A stretch of DNA of 64,000 bases from Bacteroidota bacterium (lineage in GTDB: Bacteria; Bacteroidota; Bacteroidia; Bacteroidales; UBA4417): NCBI GenBank assembly GCA_013376995.1, contig JACAAZ010000001.1:227289-291288 (forward strand). The letters are read 5' to 3'. A program made the translations under genes and the position numbers. Positions 9,695 to 18,816 of this stretch are shown one piece after another (positions within the stretch are counted from its first letter, which is position 1; every line of letters starts with the position of its first letter). The notes below the pieces were generated by a model. The model was given only the letters and a program-made list of their open reading frames with translations. It did no database searches and was not told the DNA's origin.

Positions 9695-10822
9695 ATGAAA
9701 TTTATCATCAATAGTCAAACCCTTCTCAGGAAACTTCAGTCTTTGAGTGGCATCATCAATAGCAGTAATACACTACCTATTCTGGACGATTTCCTATTTG
9801 AATTGGATGAATCAGTTCTCAAAGTTACAGCTACGGATCTTGAAACCACAATGGTGATGACCATGGAACCAACGATGGCTGATGAACCGGGAAAAATAAC
9901 CATCCAGGCAAAATTGTTATTGGATTTTTTGAAATATCTGCCTGATGCACCTCTTACATTTACAATCGATCAAACTACCCTGGCTGTTGAAATTCTCTCT
10001 AGTGAAGGGAAATACAAACTTACCGGTCATAATGCCGAAGACTATCCCCAGGTACCTGAACTAGCGGATACAACAAGTGTCGATATTGCATCATCACTCC
10101 TGGCCGCCGGAATATCAAAAACAGTATTTGCTACAGGAAATGATGAGTTGCGGCCTGTAATGGGTGGAGTGTTTTTTGAACTGACTCCTGATTATATGAC
10201 TTTTGTTGCTACCGACGCACATAAACTTGTCAGGTATCGCAGGATGGACGCTCAATTAGGTTTATCTGCCTCTTTCATTGTGCCCCGCAAACCACTGAAT
10301 GTTCTTAAAAATTTACTGGCAAATGATGAATTCCCTGTAGCAGTGGAATATAATATCACCAATGCTTCATTTGCCTTCCAGGGTGTGAAACTATACAGCA
10401 GGTTAATTGAAGGTAAATATCCTGCTTACGAAGCTGTTATTCCAAAGGATAATAAAAACCTCCTTACTGTTGATAGGCTTGCTTTCGTAAACTCAGTTAA
10501 ACGCCTTTCTCCATTTGCCAATCAAAGCACTCACCAGGTCAGGCTTAGGATAAGCGGTCAGGAACTGCTTATGAATGCCGAAGATATCGATTATTCAAAT
10601 GAAGGTGTTGAACGCCTGGCCTGTACGTTCGAAGGAGAAGATATGGAAATCGGGTTCAATTCAAAATTCCTTCTCGATATGGTTAGCAACCTCGAAACAG
10701 ATGAAATTTGTTTCGAACTTTCCGGTCCAACCCGCGCTGGAATCATTCTTCCTGTTGCACCCGAAAACAAGGAAGAAAACATTCTCATGCTGGTTATGCC
10801 TGTTATGCTTGCCCAGAATTAA
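9695..10822 (+). CDS. dnaN: DNA polymerase III sliding clamp (beta subunit)
   Basis: A 375-residue protein with the three repeated clamp domains of DnaN. It forms a ring-shaped dimer that tethers polymerase III and repair factors such as MutL to DNA. The start MKFIINSQTLLRKLQSLSGII and the C-terminal LPVAPENKEENILMLVMPVML motif are typical. dnaA is not adjacent, so this position does not mark the replication origin. It is a single-gene unit closed by a clear terminator. Confidence 0.97.
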   Translation: MKFIINSQTLLRKLQSLSGIINSSNTLPILDDFLFELDESVLKVTATDLETTMVMTMEPTMADEPGKITIQAKLLLDFLKYLPDAPLTFTIDQTTLAVEILSSEGKYKLTGHNAEDYPQVPELADTTSVDIASSLLAAGISKTVFATGNDELRPVMGGVFFELTPDYMTFVATDAHKLVRYRRMDAQLGLSASFIVPRKPLNVLKNLLANDEFPVAVEYNITNASFAFQGVKLYSRLIEGKYPAYEAVIPKDNKNLLTVDRLAFVNSVKRLSPFANQSTHQVRLRISGQELLMNAEDIDYSNEGVERLACTFEGEDMEIGFNSKFLLDMVSNLETDEICFELSGPTRAGIILPVAPENKEENILMLVMPVMLAQN

Positions 10823-10842
10823 TACTTTTTTTTAATAATAGT

Positions 10843-10877
10843 AAATCTCCGGTACCATACACCGGAGATTTTTTTTT
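10843..10877 (+). terminator. intrinsic terminator after dnaN
   Basis: An 11-bp perfect stem (AAATCTCCGGT pairing with ACCGGAGATTT) with a 7-nt loop ACCATAC is followed by a run of T residues. It begins 20 bp after the dnaN stop codon. Confidence 0.9.
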
Positions 10878-11091
10878 ATCATGTTTTATATATCAGTTAT
10901 ATTCAACTTATTTATTCCATTTTGATTAAAATAACTTTCAATTATCGTATTTCTTTTTGGCTTTTGGTCGATAAAATATAGTCTTCATAAGCAATTCCCG
11001 ATGAAGACTAAATTCTCTGATGTGAATTTCGCAGAGAACTCTAAATGGTATTAATCGATTTCCCTAAAAGTTAAATTAATTTTCTTTCGCA

Positions 11092-13131
11092 ATGAAAAAC
11101 CGCTTCCATTTTTCTCTTTTCCTTTTCCAGGCTGCAGCATTGATGGCTATCATCTCATTTCAATCTTGTCGAAAAGAGATCATTGGCCAGGACCCTGCAA
11201 AGATAAGCATGGCTGATTTCTCAGTAGATCAAAGCTTTACGTTTAAAACATCAAACGATGTTGATATAAAAATTCAAATGCTTGATAATACAGGTGGACC
11301 GGTTAAAGGAATGAGGGTTGACATTCTGACTGATTTATCCGAAAATAACGGACAGGCAATTGTAAGTGGAATAACAGATGAAAATGGAATTTTTACCTGT
11401 AATTATAAGATACCTGCATATCTGAAATCACTTGTTGTATCAACCAATGCAATTGGGTTTATACATGAACAGTCGATCAATGTGGAGAATGGCAAATTGG
11501 ATTGTACCCTGGGTGGCAGACCTCCTGCATTTAAAAGCAGTGGAGTAGGGGTATTTAAAAGTACAAGCAGCTTATTTGTGCCACTTGGGACGTATAACAA
11601 TAATGGCGTGCCCAATTACCTCATAAGCCCGAATGATGTTATCGATGCTACGATGGTTCAGGATATCAATGCTACACTTCCTGAATATATTGCTCTGCCC
11701 AATTCACACCCCCAGTATTTTGCTTCTTCCCTCAGCCAGAATATGGTACTGACAGAAGCCTGTGATGTTTGGGTTACCTTTGTTCATGAAGGTGCCGGTT
11801 ATCGCAATGTACTTGGATTCTATACCTTCCAGACTGGAAACCCACCGGCTACACCTGCAGATATTGATTCCATTCACATTATCTTCCCTAATGCATCCTT
11901 CAATGGAAGTGGAGGAGGGCTTTACGCCGGGAATAAAGTTCACATTGGTGTTTTTGGTCCTGGTACCGAGATTGGATGGGCACTCATAGCTGACGGGTTT
12001 CGGAATGGAACTATTACTGCAGGGTATAATGTATTCTACTCCAATATGCAATTAAACCCGGAATCATCTGCGACCAAAAAGCAGCATACCATCCTGTGCA
12101 ACGATATTGGCCGCGGCAAATTCCTCCTTGGATTTGAAGACCTGCGCAGGGATGCCGGTTCAGATAACGATTTCAATGATGCAGTCTTCTATGTAACGGC
12201 TAACCCGATACAAGCTGTCGATCCTACCCGTATGCCATTACCTAACTATACGCAAATAGATTCTGATGGTGACGGTGTATCTGATGTTTTTGACGATTAT
12301 CCATCAGATGCATCTAAAGCATTTAATAATTACTATCCGAGTAAAAATCATTACGGAACTCTGGCATTTGAGGATCTTTGGCCGTCAAAGGGTGATTACG
12401 ACTTCAATGATATGGTTGTCGATTACTATTTTAATCAGATCACAAATGGACAGAATAAGGTAGTTAAAATTGATGGAAAATGTGTAGTCAGAGCCCTGGG
12501 AGCAGGATATAAGAGTGGTTTCGGCTTCCAGTTGCCAGTAATCCCTTCAAGTATTGCCAGTTATACAGGTCATTCCTTGAGTGAAAACATGATTAATCTC
12601 TCATCAAATGGAACTGAAGCAGGTCAAAGCAAAGCCACATTCATTGCATTTGATAATGGATACCAGCTATTTAAAGCCCAAAAGTCAAGTGAAGTTTTTG
12701 GTATAAACACTAACCAGGCAGATCCTTATCACAACCCGGATACCCTCAACCTGAATATAACCTTTACAAGTCCGGTATTATTGAGCCAGATAGGAACTCC
12801 TCCCTATAATCCTTTCATTTTTGTTAATCTGAACCGAAGTCACGAAGTACACCTGGTGAATGACCCTCCTACAGACCTTGCTGACATGAGCCTTTTCGGT
12901 ACAGGCCAGGATAACAGCGTTCCTGCTGCAGGAAGGTATTATGTGACAAGGCAAAATCTGCCTTGGGGCTTAAATACGGTTGATCGTTTTGACTACCCGG
13001 TTGAAAAAACACCTGTTAATGATGGATTTACAAAATTTATCCCCTGGGGCGTATCAGGCGGCAGTGACTTTTTTGATTGGTTCCAGGATAAATCCGGGTA
13101 TAGGAATACCCAATATATCTATCATAAATAG
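11092..13131 (+). CDS. LruC domain-containing surface lipoprotein
   Basis: A 679-residue lipoprotein: a basic and hydrophobic N-terminus ends in ISFQSC, with the lipidated cysteine at about residue 26. The middle carries a DUF4114-like segment with the FEDLRRDAGSDNDFNDAVFY signature. A calcium-binding-like DSDGDGVSDVFDDYP stretch follows. The C-terminal part is the LruC/DUF4842 domain, recognised by LAFEDLWPSKGDYDFNDMVV. Such proteins sit on the outer membrane of Bacteroidota and some spirochaetes; their function is not established. It stands alone with its own terminator, and the next gene converges on it. Confidence 0.85.
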   Translation: MKNRFHFSLFLFQAAALMAIISFQSCRKEIIGQDPAKISMADFSVDQSFTFKTSNDVDIKIQMLDNTGGPVKGMRVDILTDLSENNGQAIVSGITDENGIFTCNYKIPAYLKSLVVSTNAIGFIHEQSINVENGKLDCTLGGRPPAFKSSGVGVFKSTSSLFVPLGTYNNNGVPNYLISPNDVIDATMVQDINATLPEYIALPNSHPQYFASSLSQNMVLTEACDVWVTFVHEGAGYRNVLGFYTFQTGNPPATPADIDSIHIIFPNASFNGSGGGLYAGNKVHIGVFGPGTEIGWALIADGFRNGTITAGYNVFYSNMQLNPESSATKKQHTILCNDIGRGKFLLGFEDLRRDAGSDNDFNDAVFYVTANPIQAVDPTRMPLPNYTQIDSDGDGVSDVFDDYPSDASKAFNNYYPSKNHYGTLAFEDLWPSKGDYDFNDMVVDYYFNQITNGQNKVVKIDGKCVVRALGAGYKSGFGFQLPVIPSSIASYTGHSLSENMINLSSNGTEAGQSKATFIAFDNGYQLFKAQKSSEVFGINTNQADPYHNPDTLNLNITFTSPVLLSQIGTPPYNPFIFVNLNRSHEVHLVNDPPTDLADMSLFGTGQDNSVPAAGRYYVTRQNLPWGLNTVDRFDYPVEKTPVNDGFTKFIPWGVSGGSDFFDWFQDKSGYRNTQYIYHK

Positions 13132-13157
13132 CGAATCTGATTTGTAAAGATAATTTC

Positions 13158-13190
13158 CAGCCCGCATAATAACGGGCTTTTTTATTTTTT
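13158..13190 (+). terminator. intrinsic terminator after LruC-domain gene
   Basis: A 6-bp GC-rich stem AGCCCG/CGGGCT with an 8-nt loop is followed by a T-rich tract, 27 bp after the stop codon. Confidence 0.8.
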
Positions 13191-13381
13191 CTGAACCCTG
13201 ATTTCGATGGAATAGCAACATGAAAGATTCCTGTTAATTTACTAATTTGAATTTCTGTAATCCATCACAAAGCCATGAAACCTGCAGCACTGTAATCTGG
13301 CAGTTCAACTCATTAGCCTTTTATCAAAAAAACATCGATGATTGCCATAATGGAAAAAAGAAAACAGAAATTGTCGATATG

Positions 13382-14320
13382 CTATAAATTCTTTAGATCC
13401 TTGATACACCGAACAGATCGCCCATCACGCTTAGTATCGCCATCGTCGCGAAAGATACCCGAATAATCGTAACAGAGGCTCCGGATCCATGCGAAACTTG
13501 AATCGCCCTCAGTAGCCGACCACCAGAACCCCCAAACCCCAATGTCGCCGTAAGAGCCACTGACGGCGAAACGGAACCCGCCTGGAAGAGCCGTGAAGCC
13601 ACTACTATTGTTGGCCCCGGTATTAGGGCTAATCCATAAGGAAGTGGCTTTCATCTTGCCACCGGCAACACCCTCACCACCCAGATAGGTCGTCAATTCA
13701 GACCATTCTACATCAGTAGGTATGTGCCAGCCTGAGGGACAAAGGTTGCAGCTATCCACTACAGTGTAATAATTATAAAGCGCTCCACAAATACCCTTGT
13801 AAGCAGATGAATCATTATCGTACCAGCAATAAGCTCCTGAAGATTGTTGTGACCATGCGGTGTAGTCGGTTATGTAAGGTATGTCAACACCATTTCTGTA
13901 CCGTGTCGTTTTCAGATTCTCCTTCATCCATATTTGTGTACCAATGGTTAAGGTGTTGTAGACATTGCCATCAATATCCGTGACTGTATTTAAATCTGAT
14001 ACGTTAATTTTTACTGTTCTACTTGCGTTGTTGTAGGTTGTAGCATTGTCAGGTGTAAAGTCCACTCTTAAAACTTGATCTGTTCCTGCCTTTAATTTAG
14101 TTCCTGATGCAGGGGTGTAAACAAAAGTGCCAGCTACATTAGCTGTGGCATTAAGCTGGATGGCACTTAACAATGTAGCAGAACTAATATCTGCCGGATT
14201 TGCCCATGTGATTATTGGGTCTTTTTTAGCTTCTTTATCCTTTTTACAACTATTCGTACTTATTAATATAAATCCGGAGATTATTAATGCATAAATCAAT
14301 AATCTGTTTTTATGTTTCAT
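13382..14320 (-). CDS. FISUMP-domain lipoprotein
   Basis: A 312-residue predicted lipoprotein: the N-terminal hydrophobic segment ends in STNSC (cysteine at about 25). Residues 30-110 look like a short Ig-like or repeat-type domain (VTWANPADI-type start, with the phrase LKAGTDQVLRVDFTP). The C-terminal 200 residues are the Fibrobacter succinogenes major paralogous (FISUMP, TIGR02145) domain, with DIDGNVYNTLTIGTQIWMKEN, LCPSGWHIPTDVEWSEL, and the final GRSVRCIKD. These proteins are common surface lipoproteins in Bacteroidota and Fibrobacteres; no enzymatic activity is known. The gene is convergent to the LruC lipoprotein gene. Confidence 0.9.
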   Translation of the reverse strand: MKHKNRLLIYALIISGFILISTNSCKKDKEAKKDPIITWANPADISSATLLSAIQLNATANVAGTFVYTPASGTKLKAGTDQVLRVDFTPDNATTYNNASRTVKINVSDLNTVTDIDGNVYNTLTIGTQIWMKENLKTTRYRNGVDIPYITDYTAWSQQSSGAYCWYDNDSSAYKGICGALYNYYTVVDSCNLCPSGWHIPTDVEWSELTTYLGGEGVAGGKMKATSLWISPNTGANNSSGFTALPGGFRFAVSGSYGDIGVWGFWWSATEGDSSFAWIRSLCYDYSGIFRDDGDTKRDGRSVRCIKDLKNL

Positions 14321-14484
14321 TTCAATAATTATAAGTTATTAATCATCAGGTTATTTCGGATACTTTCTTTCCAATGAGCGCTAACTTGTACATTGGCAAA
14401 AATCAAGAAAAACATAAATACGAAGAGGGTACCTTTTCAGGTAATCATATATCTATATTGTAATTGTAATCAGTAAAAATGTAG

Positions 14485-16380
14485 CTATTTCTTTGAAGAA
14501 TCAATAATCTCACCCAACTCCATCCAGAGCATGGTTTTTTCTTCAATCATCGATTCCAATTCGCTGTAACGAACCGATAGCTTATTAAGTTCCTCAACGG
14601 CAGCCTGTCCTGAATTCAACCTGGATAGGAGGGTTTCCTTTTCAGCTTCAAGGGATTGAATATCCTTTTCAAGCTGCTCAAATTCTTTCAATTGCTTATA
14701 ACTGGGCTTGCCGGAAGATTTCTTTTCAGGTTCTGGTTTCAGGGGTTTTTCTTCTGCCTCTTTTTTAAGTTTGATGCGCTTTAGCTCGTTAACCCGCCAT
14801 TGGTAGTACTTGGTATAATTCCCATAAAAGTCCTTGATCTTTCCATACCCTTCAAATACGAATACATGGTCGCATAATTTATCAAGCAGGAAACGGTCAT
14901 GAGAGACAATCAGCAGGCACCCGGGAAAGTCGGCAAGAAATTCCTCCAGTACCTGCAAGGTTTGAATATCAAGATCATTTGTTGGCTCATCCAGAATCAG
15001 GAAATTCGGATTCTTGATAAGTTGGAGAAGCAAGTAAAGCCTGCGTTTCTCCCCACCGCTGAGGCTGCTGAAATATGCCTGCTGAACCGGATAGGAAAAA
15101 TTGAAATGATTGAGGAACTGGGATGCTGACATGCTTCCTTTCTTGAGTTGGATCTCTTCTGCAACACCTTTTACAATATCAATCACCCTCTTATCTTCAA
15201 TTGGCTGAAGGCCCTCCTGGGTGTAATAACCCATTACCACTGTCTGGCCAACCGTTATTTTGCCCAAATCGGGCCTTAGACGCCCGGAAATGATGTTTAA
15301 CAGCGTCGATTTACCTGCTCCATTTAGGCCAACAACCCCTATTTTCTCTCCTCTTTTGAATATATACGAGAAATCATCAATGGCTATGAAATCTCCAAAA
15401 CGCTTGGTAATATTATCAACCTCAATGATCTTACCTCCAAGTGGATTTGCATTGACCCCAAACTGGATAGTCTTGTCATCTTTCCTCTGGGTAGCTTTTT
15501 CCTTTACTTCGGAAAAAGCATCTATCCTCGATTTTGATTTAGTAGTTCGGGCCTTGGGCATTCTCCTGATCCAGTCCAGTTCGGTTTTATAGATATTCCT
15601 GGCTTTCTCAAGGGATTGCTCCTCCTGGAACTCTCTTTCTGCTTTCTTTTCGAGGTAATATGAATAGTTGCCGCGATAGGGATAAATGGCAGAACTCTCA
15701 AGTTCAAGAATGGTATCACAGACATTGTCCAGGAAATAGCGGTCGTGAGTAACCAGTAGCAAGCTTAAGGATTCCCTGGAAAGATATTCCTCCAGCCATT
15801 CAATCATTTCAAAATCGAGGTGGTTGGTTGGCTCATCCAGCAACAGCAAGTCAGGTTCGCCAATGAGTGTATGGGCAAGTGCTATTTTTTTCTTCTGGCC
15901 TCCTGATAATTCAGAGATAGACTGGGTTAAATCATGAATGGCAAACTGGCCAAGTATCTCCCGTGCCCTGGTTTCATAATCCCATCCCCCTGAGGCGTCC
16001 ATCTTCAGCATGCTGTCACTGACAAGTTTATCGCTTTCAGCACCCGGATGCGACTTCATTCTTGTAAGTGAATACTCATAATCCCTGAGGGCTCTCATCG
16101 CATCATTATCCGAAGAAAATATAGCATCCAGCACAGTAATGTCGTCCCTGAAAGGAGGATTTTGATCCAGGAATGCTATTCGCAGCCCATTTCTCAAGGT
16201 GACTTTACCGGAATCGGCGACATCCAATCCTGCAAGTATCCTCATAAGCGTACTTTTCCCGGTACCATTCCTGGCAATCAGGGCAACCTTCTGGCCACGC
16301 TCAATGCCAAAACTAATGTCCTCGAATAAGACTTTCTCTCCGTAGGCCTTGGTCAGATGTTCAGCTTGTAGAAAATTCAA
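14485..16380 (-). CDS. ABC-F family ATPase (Uup-like)
   Basis: A 631-residue soluble protein with two tandem ABC nucleotide-binding domains and no membrane segment. Domain 1 has Walker A ARNGTGKST, signature LSGGQKKK and Walker B LLLDEPTNHLDF. Domain 2 has GLNGAGKST, LSGGEKRR and LILDEPTNDLD. A charged linker joins them, and residues from about 535 to the end form the lysine/glutamate-rich coiled coil typical of Uup. ABC-F proteins act on the ribosome or on DNA intermediates; the tail and the domain set favour Uup over EttA, but the precise role is inferred. Confidence 0.9.
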   Translation of the reverse strand: MNFLQAEHLTKAYGEKVLFEDISFGIERGQKVALIARNGTGKSTLMRILAGLDVADSGKVTLRNGLRIAFLDQNPPFRDDITVLDAIFSSDNDAMRALRDYEYSLTRMKSHPGAESDKLVSDSMLKMDASGGWDYETRAREILGQFAIHDLTQSISELSGGQKKKIALAHTLIGEPDLLLLDEPTNHLDFEMIEWLEEYLSRESLSLLLVTHDRYFLDNVCDTILELESSAIYPYRGNYSYYLEKKAEREFQEEQSLEKARNIYKTELDWIRRMPKARTTKSKSRIDAFSEVKEKATQRKDDKTIQFGVNANPLGGKIIEVDNITKRFGDFIAIDDFSYIFKRGEKIGVVGLNGAGKSTLLNIISGRLRPDLGKITVGQTVVMGYYTQEGLQPIEDKRVIDIVKGVAEEIQLKKGSMSASQFLNHFNFSYPVQQAYFSSLSGGEKRRLYLLLQLIKNPNFLILDEPTNDLDIQTLQVLEEFLADFPGCLLIVSHDRFLLDKLCDHVFVFEGYGKIKDFYGNYTKYYQWRVNELKRIKLKKEAEEKPLKPEPEKKSSGKPSYKQLKEFEQLEKDIQSLEAEKETLLSRLNSGQAAVEELNKLSVRYSELESMIEEKTMLWMELGEIIDSSKK

Positions 16381-16424
16381 TGATGGGGGATTAGAGCTTG
16401 CAAAAATACCCGATAATGGGAAAC

Positions 16425-16453
16425 AAAAAAGCTTCCTGGGGGCAGGAAGCTTT
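16425..16453 (-). terminator. intrinsic terminator after cold-shock gene
   Basis: Read on the minus strand, the stem GCTTCCT/AGGAAGC encloses a short C-rich loop and is followed by TTTTTTG. It lies 20-50 bp beyond the cold-shock stop codon. Confidence 0.85.
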
Positions 16454-16474
16454 AATCTTGTATCAATGTGGTAA

Positions 16475-16666
16475 TTATTTTAGCCTTACATTGATTGCTT
16501 TTGGACCACGGCGGTCTTCAACAATATCAAAAGTAACTTCATCGTCATCTTTAATCTTGTCAATTAGGCCTGTAACATGCACAAATACATCTTTTTGAGT
16601 TTCATCATCAAGGATAAAACCGAAACCTTTTTGCTGGTTAAAAAATTTTACTTTTCCAGTGGACAT
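16475..16666 (-). CDS. cold-shock domain protein
   Basis: A 63-residue single OB-fold protein of the CspA family. The nucleic-acid-binding motifs RNP1 (KGFGFI, residues 13-18) and RNP2 (DVFVHV, about 26-31) are intact. It would bind single-stranded RNA or DNA as an RNA chaperone. Its family has several paralogues per genome, so I do not assign a specific csp letter. A candidate -7 box lies about 40 bp upstream and a terminator follows, so it is a monocistronic unit. Confidence 0.95.
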   Translation of the reverse strand: MSTGKVKFFNQQKGFGFILDDETQKDVFVHVTGLIDKIKDDDEVTFDIVEDRRGPKAINVRLK

Positions 16667-16706
16667 TGTAATGGGTATTAAAAATTAAAAAATTGAGAAA
16701 CGAATA

Positions 16707-16714
16707 CAAATGTA
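16707..16714 (-). promoter_or_regulatory. candidate -7 box of the cold-shock gene
   Basis: On the minus strand this reads TACATTTG, an exact match to the Bacteroidota sigma-A -7 consensus TAnnTTTG, about 40 bp before the start codon. I do not see a perfect -33 TTTG at the expected spacing. The rest of the gap between this gene and pckA (16667-17014) holds only AT-rich sequence and the pckA terminator. Confidence 0.4.
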
Positions 16715-16969
16715 GTGCAATAATTAAATATTTGGTAAAATTCTAATCATAATTTTATTAAATTATTTGCAAAAATTAGTATAATGTATTGATTATTAGG
16801 GTATTTCTTCTTTGGAATTCATGTAAATAAGAAAGGATAGAATTTCATTAAAGGCCATCTTAGATTGAAAAAGGTTTAAATTTTCATCAATAATTTCATG
16901 CTTCCATTGGTTAAATCATTCATATACATTTATGAAGCCTTTCTTTGATTACTCTGTTTTTGTGAAAAC

Positions 16970-16998
16970 AAAAAAAGCCCCCGGTTGGAGGCTTTTAA
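16970..16998 (-). terminator. intrinsic terminator after pckA
   Basis: On the minus strand, AGCCTCC pairs with GGGGGCT (one mismatch) around a short loop and is followed by TTTTTTTG. It starts about 20 bp past the pckA stop codon. Confidence 0.85.
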
Positions 16999-17014
16999 TT
17001 CTTAAATTCCGAAA

Positions 17015-18637
17015 TCAAATTTTGGGACCGGCCGAAACAAGTCTTTTACCTTCCTCGTTATCAGTGTATTTGTCAAAGTTGTCAATAAACCTCTTAGCAA
17101 GGTCTTTAGCTTTTTCATCCCATTCTTCAGGATTTGCATAGGTCATCCGGGAATCGAGCACTCCTGGATTAACGCCATGAAGTTCAGTTGGAATGGTCAG
17201 ATTGAAGTATGAAATAGTTTTGGTTGGTGCATGATCAATTGAGCCATCAAGGATTGCATCAATAATTGCACGAGTATCTTTAATTGAAATGCGCTTACCG
17301 GTTCCGTTCCAGCCCGTATTCACAAGATAGGCTTTTGCATTTACTTTCTGCATTCGCTTCACGAGTTCTACTGCATATTTGGTTGGGTGAAGTGAAAGAA
17401 AAGCATTGCCAAAACAAGCCGAGAATGTTGGCTGAGGCGAAGTAACACCACGCTCTGTACCAGCAAGTTTTGCCGTAAAACCGGACAGGAAGTGGTATTT
17501 TGTCTGATCAGCATCCAGGATGGAAACCGGAGGTAATACGCCGAATGCATCAGCCGTAAGGAAAATCACTTTGGTTGCGTGGCCTCCCTTTGAAATCGGC
17601 TTAACAATATTGTTAATGTGGTAAATAGGGTAGGAGACACGGGTGTTCTCAGTTTTGGCAGCAGAGGAGAAATCAGGAGTTCCGTCTGGTAGCAAAACAA
17701 CATTCTCAAGCAAAGCATCCCTGCGGATAGCTTCATAGATATCAGGTTCATTTTCCTTACTCAGGTTGATGCACTTAGCGTAGCAGCCTCCTTCAAAATT
17801 GAAAACTCCGTCATCGTCCCATCCATGTTCATCATCCCCAATAAGCATTCTCTTTGGATCAGCAGAAAGCGTGGTTTTACCGGTTCCTGACAATCCGAAG
17901 AAAATTGCAACATCACCTTCTTTTCCCATGTTGGCTGAACAATGCATAGACGCCATGCCCCTGAGTGGAAGGAAATAATTCATCATGGAGAACATACCCT
18001 TTTTCATTTCTCCACCATACCATGAGCCCCCAATAAGCTGCATCTTCTGGGTAAGATTGAAAGCGATGAAATTCTCGGAATTCAATCCCTGCTCTGACCA
18101 ATTTGGGTTAGTGGTTTTTGAACCATTCAAAACAACAAAATCAGGGACAAAGGATTTTAGCTCTTCATCAGATGGACGAATGAACATGTTTTTAACAAAA
18201 TGGGCCTGCCAGGCAACTTCTACTATGAATCTTACATTGAGGCGGGTATCAGCATTGGCACCGCAATATGCATCCATCACATAAAGCTTCTTGCCTGATA
18301 ATTCTTTTACAATTACGTCATGAAGGTGATCCCAAACTTCACCCGTTATAGGCTTATTGTCATTTTTACCAATGGTTGACCACCATACTGTATTTTCACT
18401 CGTAGCATCTTTTACAATGTACTTATCCTTGGGAGAACGGCCGGTAAATATACCAGTATCCACATTCACAGCATCCAGGGTTGACAGAGCACCACGTTCA
18501 TAACCCTGAAGAGCGGGGTCAGTTTCGTGTTTGAACAATTCTTCATACGAGAGGTTGTAGTAGACCTCGTTCACATTTTTAATTCCGTACTGATCAAGGT
18601 CAATCAGAAATTCCGGACGGTTAATCGCTTTTGCCAT
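17015..18637 (-). CDS. pckA: phosphoenolpyruvate carboxykinase (ATP)
   Basis: A 540-residue cytosolic enzyme that reversibly converts oxaloacetate and ATP to phosphoenolpyruvate, ADP and CO2. The ATP-type P-loop GLSGTGKTT (residues 248-256), the following metal-binding region [16 protein letters not shown], and the N-terminal GRSPKDKY motif are present. In fermentative Bacteroidota this enzyme often runs toward oxaloacetate, fixing CO2 on the way to succinate; direction here is inferred. It lies immediately downstream of ppdK on the same strand, but a terminator between the two suggests separate control. Length is typical. Confidence 0.98.
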   Translation of the reverse strand: MAKAINRPEFLIDLDQYGIKNVNEVYYNLSYEELFKHETDPALQGYERGALSTLDAVNVDTGIFTGRSPKDKYIVKDATSENTVWWSTIGKNDNKPITGEVWDHLHDVIVKELSGKKLYVMDAYCGANADTRLNVRFIVEVAWQAHFVKNMFIRPSDEELKSFVPDFVVLNGSKTTNPNWSEQGLNSENFIAFNLTQKMQLIGGSWYGGEMKKGMFSMMNYFLPLRGMASMHCSANMGKEGDVAIFFGLSGTGKTTLSADPKRMLIGDDEHGWDDDGVFNFEGGCYAKCINLSKENEPDIYEAIRRDALLENVVLLPDGTPDFSSAAKTENTRVSYPIYHINNIVKPISKGGHATKVIFLTADAFGVLPPVSILDADQTKYHFLSGFTAKLAGTERGVTSPQPTFSACFGNAFLSLHPTKYAVELVKRMQKVNAKAYLVNTGWNGTGKRISIKDTRAIIDAILDGSIDHAPTKTISYFNLTIPTELHGVNPGVLDSRMTYANPEEWDEKAKDLAKRFIDNFDKYTDNEEGKRLVSAGPKI

Positions 18638-18686
18638 TGGTTGGGATTAAGGTTATGAAGGTTGAATTTGGTTTCTGTCAGTGGCA

Positions 18687-18694
18687 CAAAATTA
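18687..18694 (-). promoter_or_regulatory. candidate -7 box of pckA
   Basis: TAATTTTG on the minus strand matches TAnnTTTG, about 50 bp upstream of the pckA ATG and downstream of the ppdK terminator. No clear -33 element was found. Confidence 0.35.
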
Positions 18695-18735
18695 AAAAAG
18701 TAGATATTTCAATATGTTACATTCTTTGCAAATGT

Positions 18736-18780
18736 AAAAAAAGACAGCAATCAATCGTTGCTGTCTTTTTAAAAAAAATA
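18736..18780 (-). terminator. intrinsic terminator after ppdK
   Basis: A 13-bp stem (AAAAAGACAGCAA pairing with TTGCTGTCTTTTT) with a 7-nt loop sits between ppdK and pckA. A-rich and T-rich flanks allow it to work in either direction, but only ppdK reads into it. Confidence 0.9.
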
Positions 18781-18816
18781 GGATATTTTAATCCCCCGGA
18801 AAGTCAGTGTATTGGA

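Noticed and set aside
9695-10822. dnaN as marker of the replication origin
   Set aside because: dnaA, recF and DnaA-box clusters are not next to it, so the origin is not shown here.
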